Below are positions 55,163 to 64,000 of a DNA stretch of 64,000 nt, one piece after another; positions within the stretch are counted from its first letter, which is position 1, and the number at the start of each line of letters is the position of its first letter. The stretch covers positions 5,604,159 to 5,668,158 of the forward strand of contig CM035352.1 of the NCBI GenBank assembly GCA_020137815.1, written 5' to 3'. A program made the translations under genes and the position numbers. Source of the stretch: Hormiphora californensis. Lineage: Eukaryota > Ctenophora > Tentaculata > Cydippida > Pleurobrachiidae. The notes beneath the pieces were generated by a model that ran no database searches, had not been told where the DNA came from, and saw only the letters and a program-made list of their open reading frames with translations.

Positions 55163-56578
55163 TCAGGTTCCACTCACTAAACTCACAACAAAACACTTCA
55201 AATCTTTCTTTTCCCTTTCAGGAGTTAAATCTTCCATATCTGAGATCTTGAGTCCTTTATCAACAACAAACACTCCTGTCAGGAACTTTAACTTCATCTG
55301 ACACCGCTCCAGACCGCCCCTCAGATACCCCTTGACACCAGGGTCCCCTGAACTCACCGTTCTCAAGTCTCTAAACTCAGTGGATGAAAATCCAATTAGT
55401 GGAGCCAGGAACCGCTCTGTAAGTGATACCTCTGCTGCACCTGATCGGTCTTGTAACTTGCAGGTTAACCGCCATTCAGGATTAGGGGTTAGTTTAGATG
55501 TTAGAGTAGAGATCGTGGCCTTGACACGCACAGGGAAGGCAGTTCGAACTGAGAGATCTGATACTAAACAAAACGCATCTGCTTTCTCGTCATCAAAAAG
55601 ATCAAAATCGTCATCCAGAAGTAGATCAAAGTTAGATGTTGTCTGGCCTGAAGAAGCTGGTTTTGGGGCAGGCATTCCTGATGTTGGTACAGCAGTTGGA
55701 GTGGAATAGGAAGAGTTAGTTATGAAACTATCCATTGTAGTGCTAGGGGTAGTATCCTTTGGGGTAGACTTCTCAGATTTTGGGTAAACATTGCTTGAAT
55801 TGGTGTTGTTAGACGAACTCCTCCCTTCACTTTTAATAGTGCACGGTCTCTTGACCTGGTGGTCGCTATTATAGGGCCCTTTAGTTTGGGCTGGGTAGGG
55901 TTCACGTTTAGGTTGATTTGTTGGTGCTGAGTGGGGTTCACGTTTAGGTTGATTTATTTCCATCTCACTATCTCCCTCTTCCTCTACATTTCCGGCTTCC
56001 TCCGCTTGTACCATTTCTAGGATTTCAATCTGGGAAACATCTCCCAGTTCCTTTACTCCTCCACCCAGTACCTTCATTCTTCCAGGTTCTAACAATATGA
56101 TACCGAGACGACACGAGACATCCTTGAGAACTATCTTGGAGCCTGCTGACAGGGAACTTAGTCCAGGACACTTCTTGTACTCTATTGCCCCCAGAGTATT
56201 TACCCCATCTGATAGGGACATGTAGATAAGACTCTTACCACCACCACCACCATTGCCCCAATTCTGACGGTTCCCACTTTCATCATGTTCCTCACACTTT
56301 TCTCCCCTCAGTTTCTTGATTTGTGAATAGAACGACGTTGCAACATCGTACGAATGCTGTATCTGGACCGTCCCACTAACTTTGTTACATTGGCCCGACA
56401 TGTCTAGGGCTGGTAGGAGACTTGAGGGAGCGTGGGTATCAGATAAATCGGTCTGGAGCCACTTTTGGTAAATTTGAGCAGGAGACGAAGGACCTGCTGA
56501 CAGTTGATCTCTAGCCCAGGATTCACTGATTGATACACCATGATACTGACGGTGAAGGGAAGTCACTATATCGGTCAT
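55163..56578 (-). CDS. RMI1: RMI1 homologue (RecQ-mediated genome instability protein 1)
   Basis: A single coding exon, 471 residues from ATG 56578 (MTDIVTSLHRQYHG). The start follows a good acceptor (TTTTCTACTTCACAGGG), so a 5' UTR intron is likely; the open frame further upstream is probably intron. The N-terminal OB-fold region has YSQIKKLRGEK, SLIYMSLSDGVNTLGAIEYK, KIVLKDVSCRLGIILLEPG and KVLGGGV, matching the topoisomerase III-binding half of RMI1. A long low-complexity linker with the duplicated NQPKREP follows. The C-terminal part (FCLVSDLSVRT ... LIGFSSTEFRDL) fits the second OB fold that binds RMI2. It acts in the BLM-TOP3A-RMI dissolvasome in the nucleus. Divergent from the four-TM gene across a GA-rich 1-kb spacer. 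Confidence 0.88.
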   Translation of the reverse strand: MTDIVTSLHRQYHGVSISESWARDQLSAGPSSPAQIYQKWLQTDLSDTHAPSSLLPALDMSGQCNKVSGTVQIQHSYDVATSFYSQIKKLRGEKCEEHDESGNRQNWGNGGGGGKSLIYMSLSDGVNTLGAIEYKKCPGLSSLSAGSKIVLKDVSCRLGIILLEPGRMKVLGGGVKELGDVSQIEILEMVQAEEAGNVEEEGDSEMEINQPKREPHSAPTNQPKREPYPAQTKGPYNSDHQVKRPCTIKSEGRSSSNNTNSSNVYPKSEKSTPKDTTPSTTMDSFITNSSYSTPTAVPTSGMPAPKPASSGQTTSNFDLLLDDDFDLFDDEKADAFCLVSDLSVRTAFPVRVKATISTLTSKLTPNPEWRLTCKLQDRSGAAEVSLTERFLAPLIGFSSTEFRDLRTVSSGDPGVKGYLRGGLERCQMKLKFLTGVFVVDKGLKISDMEDLTPEREKKDLKCFVVSLVSGT

Positions 56579-56799
56579 CCCTGTGAAGTAGAAAAGCTTT
56601 ATTATTATACAAGGTTGAGGGATAATGCACGAAAGGGAGATCAATAAAAAGGGTTGCGCTTGATAAGGAGAGAAGTTTTTGAGTGGTGGTTGGGATAGGG
56701 AGATCAACTCTATATATTGGGGTTTTTCATAGTCCATACTGTTCCTAGAAGGCATGTAGGTGATACGTTTGCACCTCTTTTTCAAAGAGAGCAAACGAT

Positions 56800-57282
56800 T
56801 GAGTGATAGAGAAAGAGATAGATAGAGAGAGAGAAAGATAGGATAGAGAGAGAGAGAGAGAGCCGACCGAGAGAGAGAGAGCAGAGCAAGCGGAGATGAG
56901 AGAGATGAGAGAGAGAGTAAGGCAACGCTTTTCGGTAGAGGATTCAGAGGCTTGTAAGAGAGCCAGGAGTAAGACGACGTGTCGAGGAGGAGAGAATGAT
57001 GCGAGCCCTAGAGGAGAGAGAGATGCAGAGAGAGAGTCCACTCGCTGACAGCACCGAGAGAGAGTAGGTACGAATGGAGAGAGGAGACGATGTAGAGAAT
57101 CCGAGGTACGAGAGAGGGAGAGGAGAGAGAGGGAGAGAGAGAGAAGGAGGAGGACCGCGGAGATCGATGTGAGGAGAGATGGAGAGGAGAGAGAGAGAGA
57201 AGCGAGACGGAGAAGACGGGAGAGAGAGCAGAGAGAGAGAGAGATAGAGAGAGATGACGAGAGAGAGAGAAGAGAGAGAGAG

Positions 57283-57355
<73 letters not shown>
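56800..57355. repeat. GA-rich microsatellite between divergent RMI1 and four-TM genes
   Basis: Degenerate (GA)n from 56800, becoming pure (GA) at about 57288-57352. Long open frames here on both strands are repeat artefacts. It lies at the likely shared promoter region. Confidence 0.85.
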
Positions 57356-57356
<1 letters not shown>

Positions 57357-57547
57357 TGTTCAGTGCTGGAGACTGTTGTACCCCACACACATCCTTGCTT
57401 GTCCCCTCACTTGTTGAGTGTAGTCACAAACAAACACATCTTTTCAATTGACTTTTGATACGCCTAATTAAACTTCCCGCTAATTGCATCACTAATTAAT
57501 TAATTGCATAACTAATCAATCTATTCATAGGTAGTTGAAACGGCGCC

Positions 57548-58631
57548 ATGGCGAACCGGATGTTTTTCTTCATAGCCCTACCGGGTACTATTATTTGTTT
57601 CATCGCCTATTGTATGGTGGTCTTCACCCCCAACTACATTACCTATACTGCCAAAGTACCGGAGAAACTGAAAGTAAGTAACTACACCGGCACCACTGTA
57701 ATCGGTTTATTTTCTAGTATTACCAAAGCACTTCTCAGTCCCAGTTCTTGTCTTCGTACATGTCTAGTGAAATGAAACACACCGTATGTCTTAGTAGGTA
57801 TCTATTCCAGCCCCCAATCTTCCCAGGAAGGACAGACGATTGAAAACTATCGGATGGGAATAATACAGAACTGTACCATGGAAGGCAAAGCCACCAAAGT
57901 CAAGGGAGAGAAGGAACTCCAGATGGTCTGGGGAAAATGGGACTGCAAACTTCTCGACTGGAAAAGTTAGTTCAAAAATCTACCAAGCACTCTATATTCC
58001 TATTTCCAGTTTCAACTAAATCAAGATATTTTTCAGTTTTGGCGAATCAGGTATTCTTAGCGTTCCTATCGACAACTTCAGTGGCCTGGTTCACCCTGTT
58101 GGGAGCATTCTTTGTCGGTCTGGCCAAGATCATTCTGGATTGGGTTCCCCATGATAAGATCAAGGCTGCAAGAAGTAAGTCTAGAGACTATAATTCGTTG
58201 AAATAATGTAGATTTGCTAATCTAATGTAGATTTGCTAACCCTTTATTTGCCTTTCAGTTCTGTGCAGTAAAAACTTCGGTCTTGGTCTCATGTCTGCTC
58301 ATATCACCGCTGGTAAGTGAAAGAAGAAAGACAAGAGTTTAGAAGTTGAGTAACCAAAGAGATTGAATTGTTCGGGAGCACGAACACAGTGTCAGGCGAC
58401 TCAACAAAGTGAGTTTAAGAGACGAAAAGTTAATAACATATCATTCCCGCAGGTGGTTTCATCATTGCTTCTACCGTGTGTATCATCGTCCTGTGGAAAC
58501 TAAAGTTCGCCTCCGCTGGTTGGGTTCTTGGATTTAACGTGTTCCTTGGAATTGGTGTGGCAATCGGTTCTTTCGTTACTGCTATCATGTGGTTCATGGA
58601 TGTCAGGAAAATGGGCGTCGTACCTCTATAA
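57548..58631 (+). CDS. Four-transmembrane protein, unrecognised family
   Basis: Exons 57548-57673, 57827-57965, 58037-58174, 58259-58312, 58453-58631; 211 residues, in phase. TM1 MFFFIALPGTIICFIAYCMVV at the N-terminus. An extracellular loop with CT and WGKWDCKLLDW follows, then TM2 (VFLAFLSTTSVAWFTLLGAFFVGL), TM3 (LMSAHITAGGFIIASTVCIIVL) and TM4 (WVLGFNVFLGIGVAIGSFVTAIM). A W-x(n)-C loop between TM1 and TM2 resembles the claudin/PMP22 fold, but the claudin GLW-C-C signature is not complete. A poly(A) signal AATAAA lies at 58814. The family could not be named. Confidence 0.78.
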
Positions 58632-58813
58632 ATATCCCAGCTATATATTCAGGGCACTATCAGACCTTGCTACACACGGCTCAGACTTCAATCCCTTCAC
58701 TTTATATTACTGTTGTCCATGCATGCAGATTGTATCTTTAGGTTTTAAACACTGCACGTGGCATGTAGAGTACTATTGAAAAATATCAGTTTTGTACAGG
58801 TGTATAAAGTTCA

Positions 58814-58819
58814 AATAAA
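58814..58819 (+). promoter_or_regulatory. Polyadenylation signal of the four-TM gene
   Basis: AATAAA, 183 nt after the stop codon, in a typical AT-rich 3' UTR. Confidence 0.55.
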
Positions 58820-59074
58820 TTTCATTCATTGGAAGACAATCAATCATAACCCTTTTCTAACAAATATTTGCTAATCTCTCTCTCAACTGTGTTTAAATTT
58901 TGAAGGTGTTGTTAATCTGTTATGTGTTTCTAATCGCCCCCAATTCTCATAAATCTGAGTTTTTGTGTTTCGAATTTAGCATTATTAGAAATTGACAATG
59001 TCATGGCCCAGGATGTATCATACTCAATACTGTCCATGTCAAACTACAAGTCTGTGTCAGTAATTTTATCCCCA

Positions 59075-61032
59075 TTATTCCATATCATTGAAGAGAAGTT
59101 CCACAGCCGCGTTCACGTCCCCATTGGTCGCCTCCAGAGCCTGGAAATGCAAAGAAACGTGAAATAAACAGGGGGTTCGGAGATTACTCTACATAGGACA
59201 ATTTGAGATATATATCCCAAGATGACTCCCTACTTTACCTGAACATTCTGAACATCATCCATTAGACCCATCGAGTGAAGCTGTGCTAACTGCTCAGCCC
59301 TGTTCTGCTGCTGCTGCGGTTGAGGGGCCTGTGGGGCGCCCTGTGTTTGTTGTTGAGCTGCAGCTATCATCTGCTGTAATGCAGCCATATTAGCTTCCTG
59401 GTCACCACCTGCACCACCACCTGGGTGAGTTGTCAGATAATAATAACATGTCATTAATTTGATATCTTCTAGATCAAAAAGTAAGACAGCTCAACAATAC
59501 CTCCATTTTGATGGTTGGTTGCTCGAAGTGCCCCTGAGAGTGCTTGCTGGAAGAACTCAGGAGTAATACGAGACATAGCAGAACCACCAGCACCACTACC
59601 AGTCGGTATACCTTGTCTTAGTCCTGTACCCATACCTGGCCCTGTCCTAGCACCAGGAGGTGGTGCCGGGTAACCTAACTCTGAAAAAGTAACAATGGGT
59701 TTTAAAAAAATGGGTTTTCACGCAAAAACTCAGATACACAAGATGGCAGTACCTAAATACAGTAAGTTAGTAACTAGTAGTTACCGTTAAGCATCTGTGT
59801 CATTTCATTGGGTGCGGTAGAGAAGACCCCTGGTTTTCCCTGGACTGTTTCCAGGAACTTTAGGACACATGTATTAGCTCTTAGGAACCTCTCAGCTTTC
59901 TCCCAGTTTAGTAGTTCAGTCCTGCACTTGGTTGACAATAGCAGAGCAATGAGTGTAGTTGGGATCGCTTTGGCATCCAGGTTAGCCTCCAAAAAGGCAA
60001 GAGCTTTGGGATTCAGTTGGATCTGAAACAATCATATTTCAGGGATGAGTGAGTGGTTAGTTCTTCAATGTTACAGTATCGCTACGATCGATAAATTGTT
60101 ACCTGGTTAATGATATTTTGCAGTGTCTGTATGTGATTATTTGTAACTGTTGGTTGCTCTATCCTCAATATAGGCATCACGTATATAACCTGGTCAATGT
60201 CAGCATCTACTGTGCTCTCGTCCGTCAATAACTTGGAGTTGCAAATCTGTAGGGAAATACATGTTACTAATGATATTAGAAGTGGGGGGAGGGTCCAGCC
60301 CTAAAAAAGCTAAGCCATCGACCAAAATCAGGGTACCATTAGCCTTTTTTAGCTTTTTATAGGCTAAAAAAAGCTAAAAAAAAAGCTAAAAAAAGCTAAA
60401 ATTGAGTTCTTAGTGAATTCATATAGGTTCGAATCCCGCTGACGCCAAATTTTTAAACTTTTATTATAACGTTTTATAACGTTTTTTGAACTTTTTTAGA
60501 ACCTTTTTAAACTATTTTTATCAAATTAAAATAATATTTTTATCGAAAAAATCTCTCCAGAAAATGGCAGAAGGGGTAGATACAGAAATTGCTATGTATG
60601 GACATAAACGGTAGAGTATGGTAAAATTAGGTGCAGGAAATGAACAAATACAGTCAATAGGCGTCCGGAAGGATGAAAATTTAATAGAAAAGTGTCAAGA
60701 TGAATGCCGAAAAAAGATAAAAAGTAGGGCTAAAAAAGCTAAAAAAAGCTAAAAAAAGCCAACATAAAAAAGCCATCGACCAAAATCAGGGTACCTTTTT
60801 TAGGGCTGGACCACCCCCCCCCCCCCCCCAGAAGTGTAACCCAATTAGAGATGAATCATGACTCTCTCAGTAAAAAGCAACAAAGCAATAAACAACATAC
60901 CAGTTGGTGTGATTCCATTTGGTGATCAGTAAGGTGTTGCACATGATCCTTTATCAGTAGTGTTGGGGTCGGCCCACCTAGTCCCTCAAGAACATGCTTC
61001 TGCCGTGTCTTGGAGTCGTATATCGTAATCAT
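59075..61032 (-). CDS. Ubiquitin-like/UBA shuttle-type protein
   Basis: Six exons: 61032-60901, 60246-60103, 60022-59785, 59680-59501, 59420-59239, 59140-59075; 313 residues, all in phase. The N-terminal ubiquitin-like fold spans exons 1-2 (MITIYDSKTRQKHVLEGL ... HQLICNSKLLTDESTV ... QVIYVMPIL). The middle part is helical and unrecognised. Then come a Gly/Pro-rich stretch, ITPEFFQQALSGALRATN, a Gln/Ala-rich segment, and a C-terminal UBA (QLAQLHSMGLMDDVQNVQAL, DVNAAVELLFND). UBL at one end and UBA at the other is the layout of ubiquitin-chain shuttle factors to the proteasome; the wording is nearest to UBL7/ubiquilin, but which one is not certain. Its first intron holds a 520-bp inverted-repeat element. 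Confidence 0.78.
60292..60812. mobile_element. Inverted-repeat element with AAAAAAGCT arrays
   Basis: Ends GGTCCAGCCCTAAAAA and its complement. Subterminal AAGCCATCGACCAAAATCAGGGTACC occurs in the same orientation at both sides, next to (AAAAAAGCT)n. The middle holds GGTTCGAATCC, a perfect Pol III B-box word (60426-60436). A run of 17 C directly follows the right end. In an intron of the UBL/UBA gene. Confidence 0.65.
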
Positions 61033-61222
61033 TGCTATAAAATAGATATTTGATATAATAGTTCGCTAGGATAAAACGTGCAAAAAACATGCACAAATGT
61101 ATGAAAAATGCAAAATGGAGTAGGCTTGCAATGCACAACATCATACTTTGCCTACTTAATATAATACAAAAAACAAGTGATTTACATTAAATTTCACTAT
61201 ATATGGTGAAGAGACAGCTATA

Positions 61223-63477
61223 TTAGGGACGCTTTGTACAGGTAATCTGATGTAAAGTTACATGACCTGACTCAGTAAACCTCCTTCCACAGTAGGAACA
61301 AGCAAAGGGTTTCTCACCCGTGTGTATTCTCATGTGTGTTTTGAGATTACTCTTCTGATTAAATGTTTTACCACACACCTCACAGCTGTGTGGTTTTGCA
61401 CCAGAGTGTACCAGTTGGTGTCTATTGTAGTTCTGTAGCACTGTAAACCCCTTTTCACAGTACTCACACTGGTAGGGTTTAACACCACTGTGGGTTAACT
61501 TGTGGGTGGATAACTCATGGAGGGTACCAAATGACATGGGACACACATCACACCGGTGTTGTTTCAATGGATGCTCATTCCTGATGTGCTCGTACAACTC
61601 TTCCTGAGATGGTTTCTTCACCCCGCACTGTGTATATTTACAGTTGAATGTTCTGTTACTGTTGTGGTGTCTGTGTACATGAGCAGTAAGATGACTCTTT
61701 TGAACAGCACTGTAGTTACATTGGGTACATTTGAACTCCTTTTTCTCGGAGTGTGTAGCTTTGTGGTGTTCAAATTGTATCCTGTGATCAGTAAGGTAAC
61801 CACAATACAAACACTTGTAGGTTCCAACACCCTCGTGTACATTCCTGATGTGACTACGGAGTTTCCTTTTATCAGCATATCTCTTATCACATTGAGGGCA
61901 CAGGTGGATCTTGATCGGTTCAATAGCACGAGTTTGTCTCCGTTTTATTGTCCTACACTGATGGTTGAGGAGTTCAGCCTCAGTGGTAAACATTCTCCAG
62001 CAGTTATCAGTTTTACAGTGAAACTTCATCTCTGAAAACAGAACAACAGTGTTACACGTGGCAGAGATGAACTATGAAGTTAAGTGAAGGTAATACACAC
62101 AGACACAAGTTTGATACACCTACTGAGTAACTGATACTACAAAGTCACATCACCTACCCATGTCAGGTTCCTCACGGCAGACTTGGTAACCAAGATCAGT
62201 GAAATATTCATCACCATAAAACAGTAGCAGTTCTTGACCCATTGGGATCGGTTTGTAGGAGTAATACTGGACTGTACCTATCAAAAGAAGAGAGATATAA
62301 TATAGATAACCCCGGCTAGTGCAGGGATGAAATTTGATAACCCCCGACGCAGGAGGGGGTTATCACTAGTTCTCCACGAGGGAGCGAAGCGACCGAGGGG
62401 AAGAACGTGTGATAATCCCCGTAGGGGATTATCAAATTCCCACCTACATACCTTTGTATACACGCATGAGGATATTCTCTTCACACTGGCCCCTTGCACA
62501 GTTGATGAACCGGAGCCAGTTGCTTGATCTGTAGGATGAACCGTCCACAAAGTGAACACCCTTGCTTGTTTTTACTTTCCATGCATACCCTGACTCTTTT
62601 CCACTTGCTTCCAGTTCACGATACTTTTTTGAGTCAACTTTTTACCCTTGTACTCTCCTGAAACACGTCATTTAATTATACTCACCTGTAGAAAACATGA
62701 ATTCAATACCCTGTTGTGGCACTAGTTACAGACTTGAAAGTAGACCATACTGACGGACGACGGTACTAACCAACGATAATCCCTGGTTTGATAAACGTAG
62801 CTGCAAAGATACCAAACCCAGCGCCAGGTATTTTAGACTGGGAAATCTTTATAAAGCTCGGGACTGGGAACTTTTCTGGATCTTTAGTGCCCACAGCAGT
62901 AACTACTTCAGGACACGGTTCTAAATCACCATGTAGTTCACACACTGATGGGACGAAATCCTTACACCTCCAACAAACTGGAAGAAAATAGGGGAATTAT
63001 TGGTGCCATGAATTTCGCCCTCATTGGAGCTATCAGGTTTTCCTTTTTTCGATGTGATCATAGCCATCAGAATACTCGGCAGGAATACTTACAGTAATCA
63101 TCAGTATCATCATCATCTTCATCTCCAATTTTGTACGAAACTCCTTCCTTTGCTTTTCTACCAGGATTCTTTCTCACACCAGCCACCATTTCATTCTTAG
63201 ATTTAGCTGCACTTTCCGATGAATTAGGGTCGTTAAACATCTTCAACAGGCTGTTGTCTGGATCCTTAATGTCACGGTTCAGGTAGGTCATGACATTGTA
63301 ATCATCACCCAGAAAATCAAAATCATCTATCTCCTCTTCAACAGTGGTGGATGGTGGATTAGTGGATTCCGGGGTCTGGTTTGTAGAGATGGTGTCAGTA
63401 CCAGCCACTTCTACAGAGGGATTACTGTTTGATTCTTCTGGTACACCATCATTATCATCTGGTTCGGGGCCTGGCAA
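61223..63477 (-). CDS. PRDM-type SET domain and C2H2 zinc-finger protein, PRDM9-like (5' partial)
   Basis: Exons: about 63477-63093 (acidic, EEEIDDFDFLGDDYNVM; start not found, probably an internal exon), 62977-62771, 62637-62452, 62277-62158, 62031-61223; phases agree. The second exon opens with a zinc knuckle, FCWRCKDFVPSVCELHG, followed by the PR/SET start FIKISQSKIPGAGFGIFAA. The next gives SGYAWKVKTSKGVHFVDGSS and NWLRFINCARGQCEENIL, then IPMGQELLLFYGDEYFTDLG. The knuckle-plus-SET wording is that of PRDM7/9/11-type histone H3 methyltransferases. The last exon has nine fingers, the first eight CCHH-like and the last ending HQITC; they are dissimilar to each other. No KRAB or SSXRD domain is visible in this window. 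Nuclear DNA-binding methyltransferase by family. Confidence 0.82.
62331..62438. repeat. Second branched hairpin cluster, in an intron of the PRDM gene
   Basis: AATTTGATAA (62331-62340) pairs with TTATCAAATT (62429-62438). Inside are GATAACCCCC/GGGGGTTATC, a middle hairpin TCACTAGTTCT/AGAACGTGTGA, and GATAATCCCC-GTA-GGGGATTATC. All stems are perfect or nearly so. The outer pairing competes with parts of hairpins 1 and 3. Confidence 0.75.
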
Positions 63478-64000
63478 GGCCCCCCGACCCGAATATAACC
63501 CAAACTCAACCCATCCCCACTAAAACATCCCCCCTAAAACTAAAACAACGGGGCCGAGCCGACAGGCCCTTAATACCAGATGAAAAAAAAACCATAACCA
63601 TAACCATAAACCATAGATATTTTTAGAGTGAAAGTTTTGAAGCCCCCTGAAGTAGTAGAGAGGTGTTCTATGGCTCGTTGGAAAGGTCTCGAGGTCCCGC
63701 GACGTATAGGGGGTGTGGCGATGGGTGTGCCCAAACCCATAAGGGGTAGGACGCGAAAAACAGTCAAAATAAGGGGTATACAGAACTCGGCAATTAGAAG
63801 CAGTAGAAAGGTGTTCTAGGGTGCGTTCGAAAGCTCTCGAGGTACTGAAGTAATTAGAATGTAATTGGAAGTAATTACATGTAATTAAAATGTAATTACA
63901 TGTAATTAAAGGGTAATTACATGTAATTAAAAGGTCTAAATGACCCCAAATGACAATTCAGACATATTTTGACATATTTTGAGGCCCTGAGACCAGCGGG
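63478..64000. other. Window end: upstream part of the PRDM gene region
   Basis: A duplicated segment (GTAGAGAGGTGTTCTATGGCTCG and GTAGAAAGGTGTTCTAGGGTGCG) and an array of TAATTACATG words at 63846-63930. No exon could be supported. Confidence 0.45.

Noticed and set aside
55332-55709. 125-residue plus frame opposite RMI1
   Set aside because: Antisense shadow of the RMI1 C-terminus.
56579-56794. N-terminal extension of RMI1 to 56794
   Set aside because: A good acceptor lies just before ATG 56578 and the extension has no RMI1 similarity.
56745-57451. Long frames at the RMI1/four-TM spacer
   Set aside because: GA-repeat translation; the real genes start at 56578 (-) and 57548 (+).
60426-60447. 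tRNA gene suggested by GGTTCGAATCC and a following GCCA
   Set aside because: No acceptor, D or anticodon arm can be paired; T-stem incomplete.
61556-62035. 159-residue plus-strand frame opposite the zinc fingers
   Set aside because: Mirror frame of the C2H2 array.

Overview
This is eukaryotic, almost certainly animal, DNA. Genes are split into many short exons (often 60-200 bp) by introns with ordinary GT-AG borders. The gene families are metazoan: class A-like GPCRs, RING/B-box/coiled-coil (TRIM) proteins with NHL repeats, a PRDM-type SET/zinc-finger protein, POLDIP2, RMI1, cathepsin D and a sorting nexin. The non-coding DNA is full of small inverted-repeat elements, CT/GA microsatellites and poly-G/poly-C runs. 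A sponge or another non-bilaterian marine invertebrate fits best, but nothing here fixes the taxon.

Layout. 0.25-19.1 kb (+): a coiled-coil + PX sorting nexin (SNX29-like), 5' end cut by the window. Its 9.8 kb second visible intron holds two head-to-head GPCR genes (- at 4.7-7.8 kb, + at 8.5-10.2 kb). Its last large intron holds a one-exon tyrosine-recombinase ORF. 19.9-21.05 kb: a foldback element built of a 10-bp satellite. 21.4-25.7 kb (+): cathepsin D-like aspartic protease. 25.9-33.6 kb (-): RING/B-box/coiled-coil gene, head-to-head across a 1.34 kb near-perfect palindrome with 35.8-51.8 kb (+), a 22-exon RING/B-box/NHL gene. That gene carries in its introns an antisense GPCR (38.3-40.2 kb) and an intact Penelope-like retroelement (46.9-50.3 kb). 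53.0-54.8 kb (-): POLDIP2. 55.2-56.6 kb (-): RMI1, divergent from a four-TM protein at 57.5-58.6 kb (+). 59.1-61.0 kb (-): UBL/UBA protein. 61.2-63.5 kb (-): PRDM-like SET + nine zinc fingers.

Most exon chains were checked by reading phase. The NHL, TRIM, POLDIP2, GPCR-C, four-TM and UBL/UBA models close in frame from start to stop. The exceptions (cathepsin exon 4/5, SNX29 last intron, GPCR-A TM2/TM7) are reported as findings.

The main biology beyond housekeeping genes is the mobile DNA. Two copies of one element give an empty/filled site pair that dates a nested TA-specific insertion. There is a 5'-truncated LINE with 14-bp target duplications, a Penelope element, several foldback elements, hammerhead-like cores, and multi-hairpin (cloverleaf-like) structures at independent places, the best one just downstream of the tyrosine recombinase. 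No RNA gene, CRISPR array or prokaryotic-type operon was seen.
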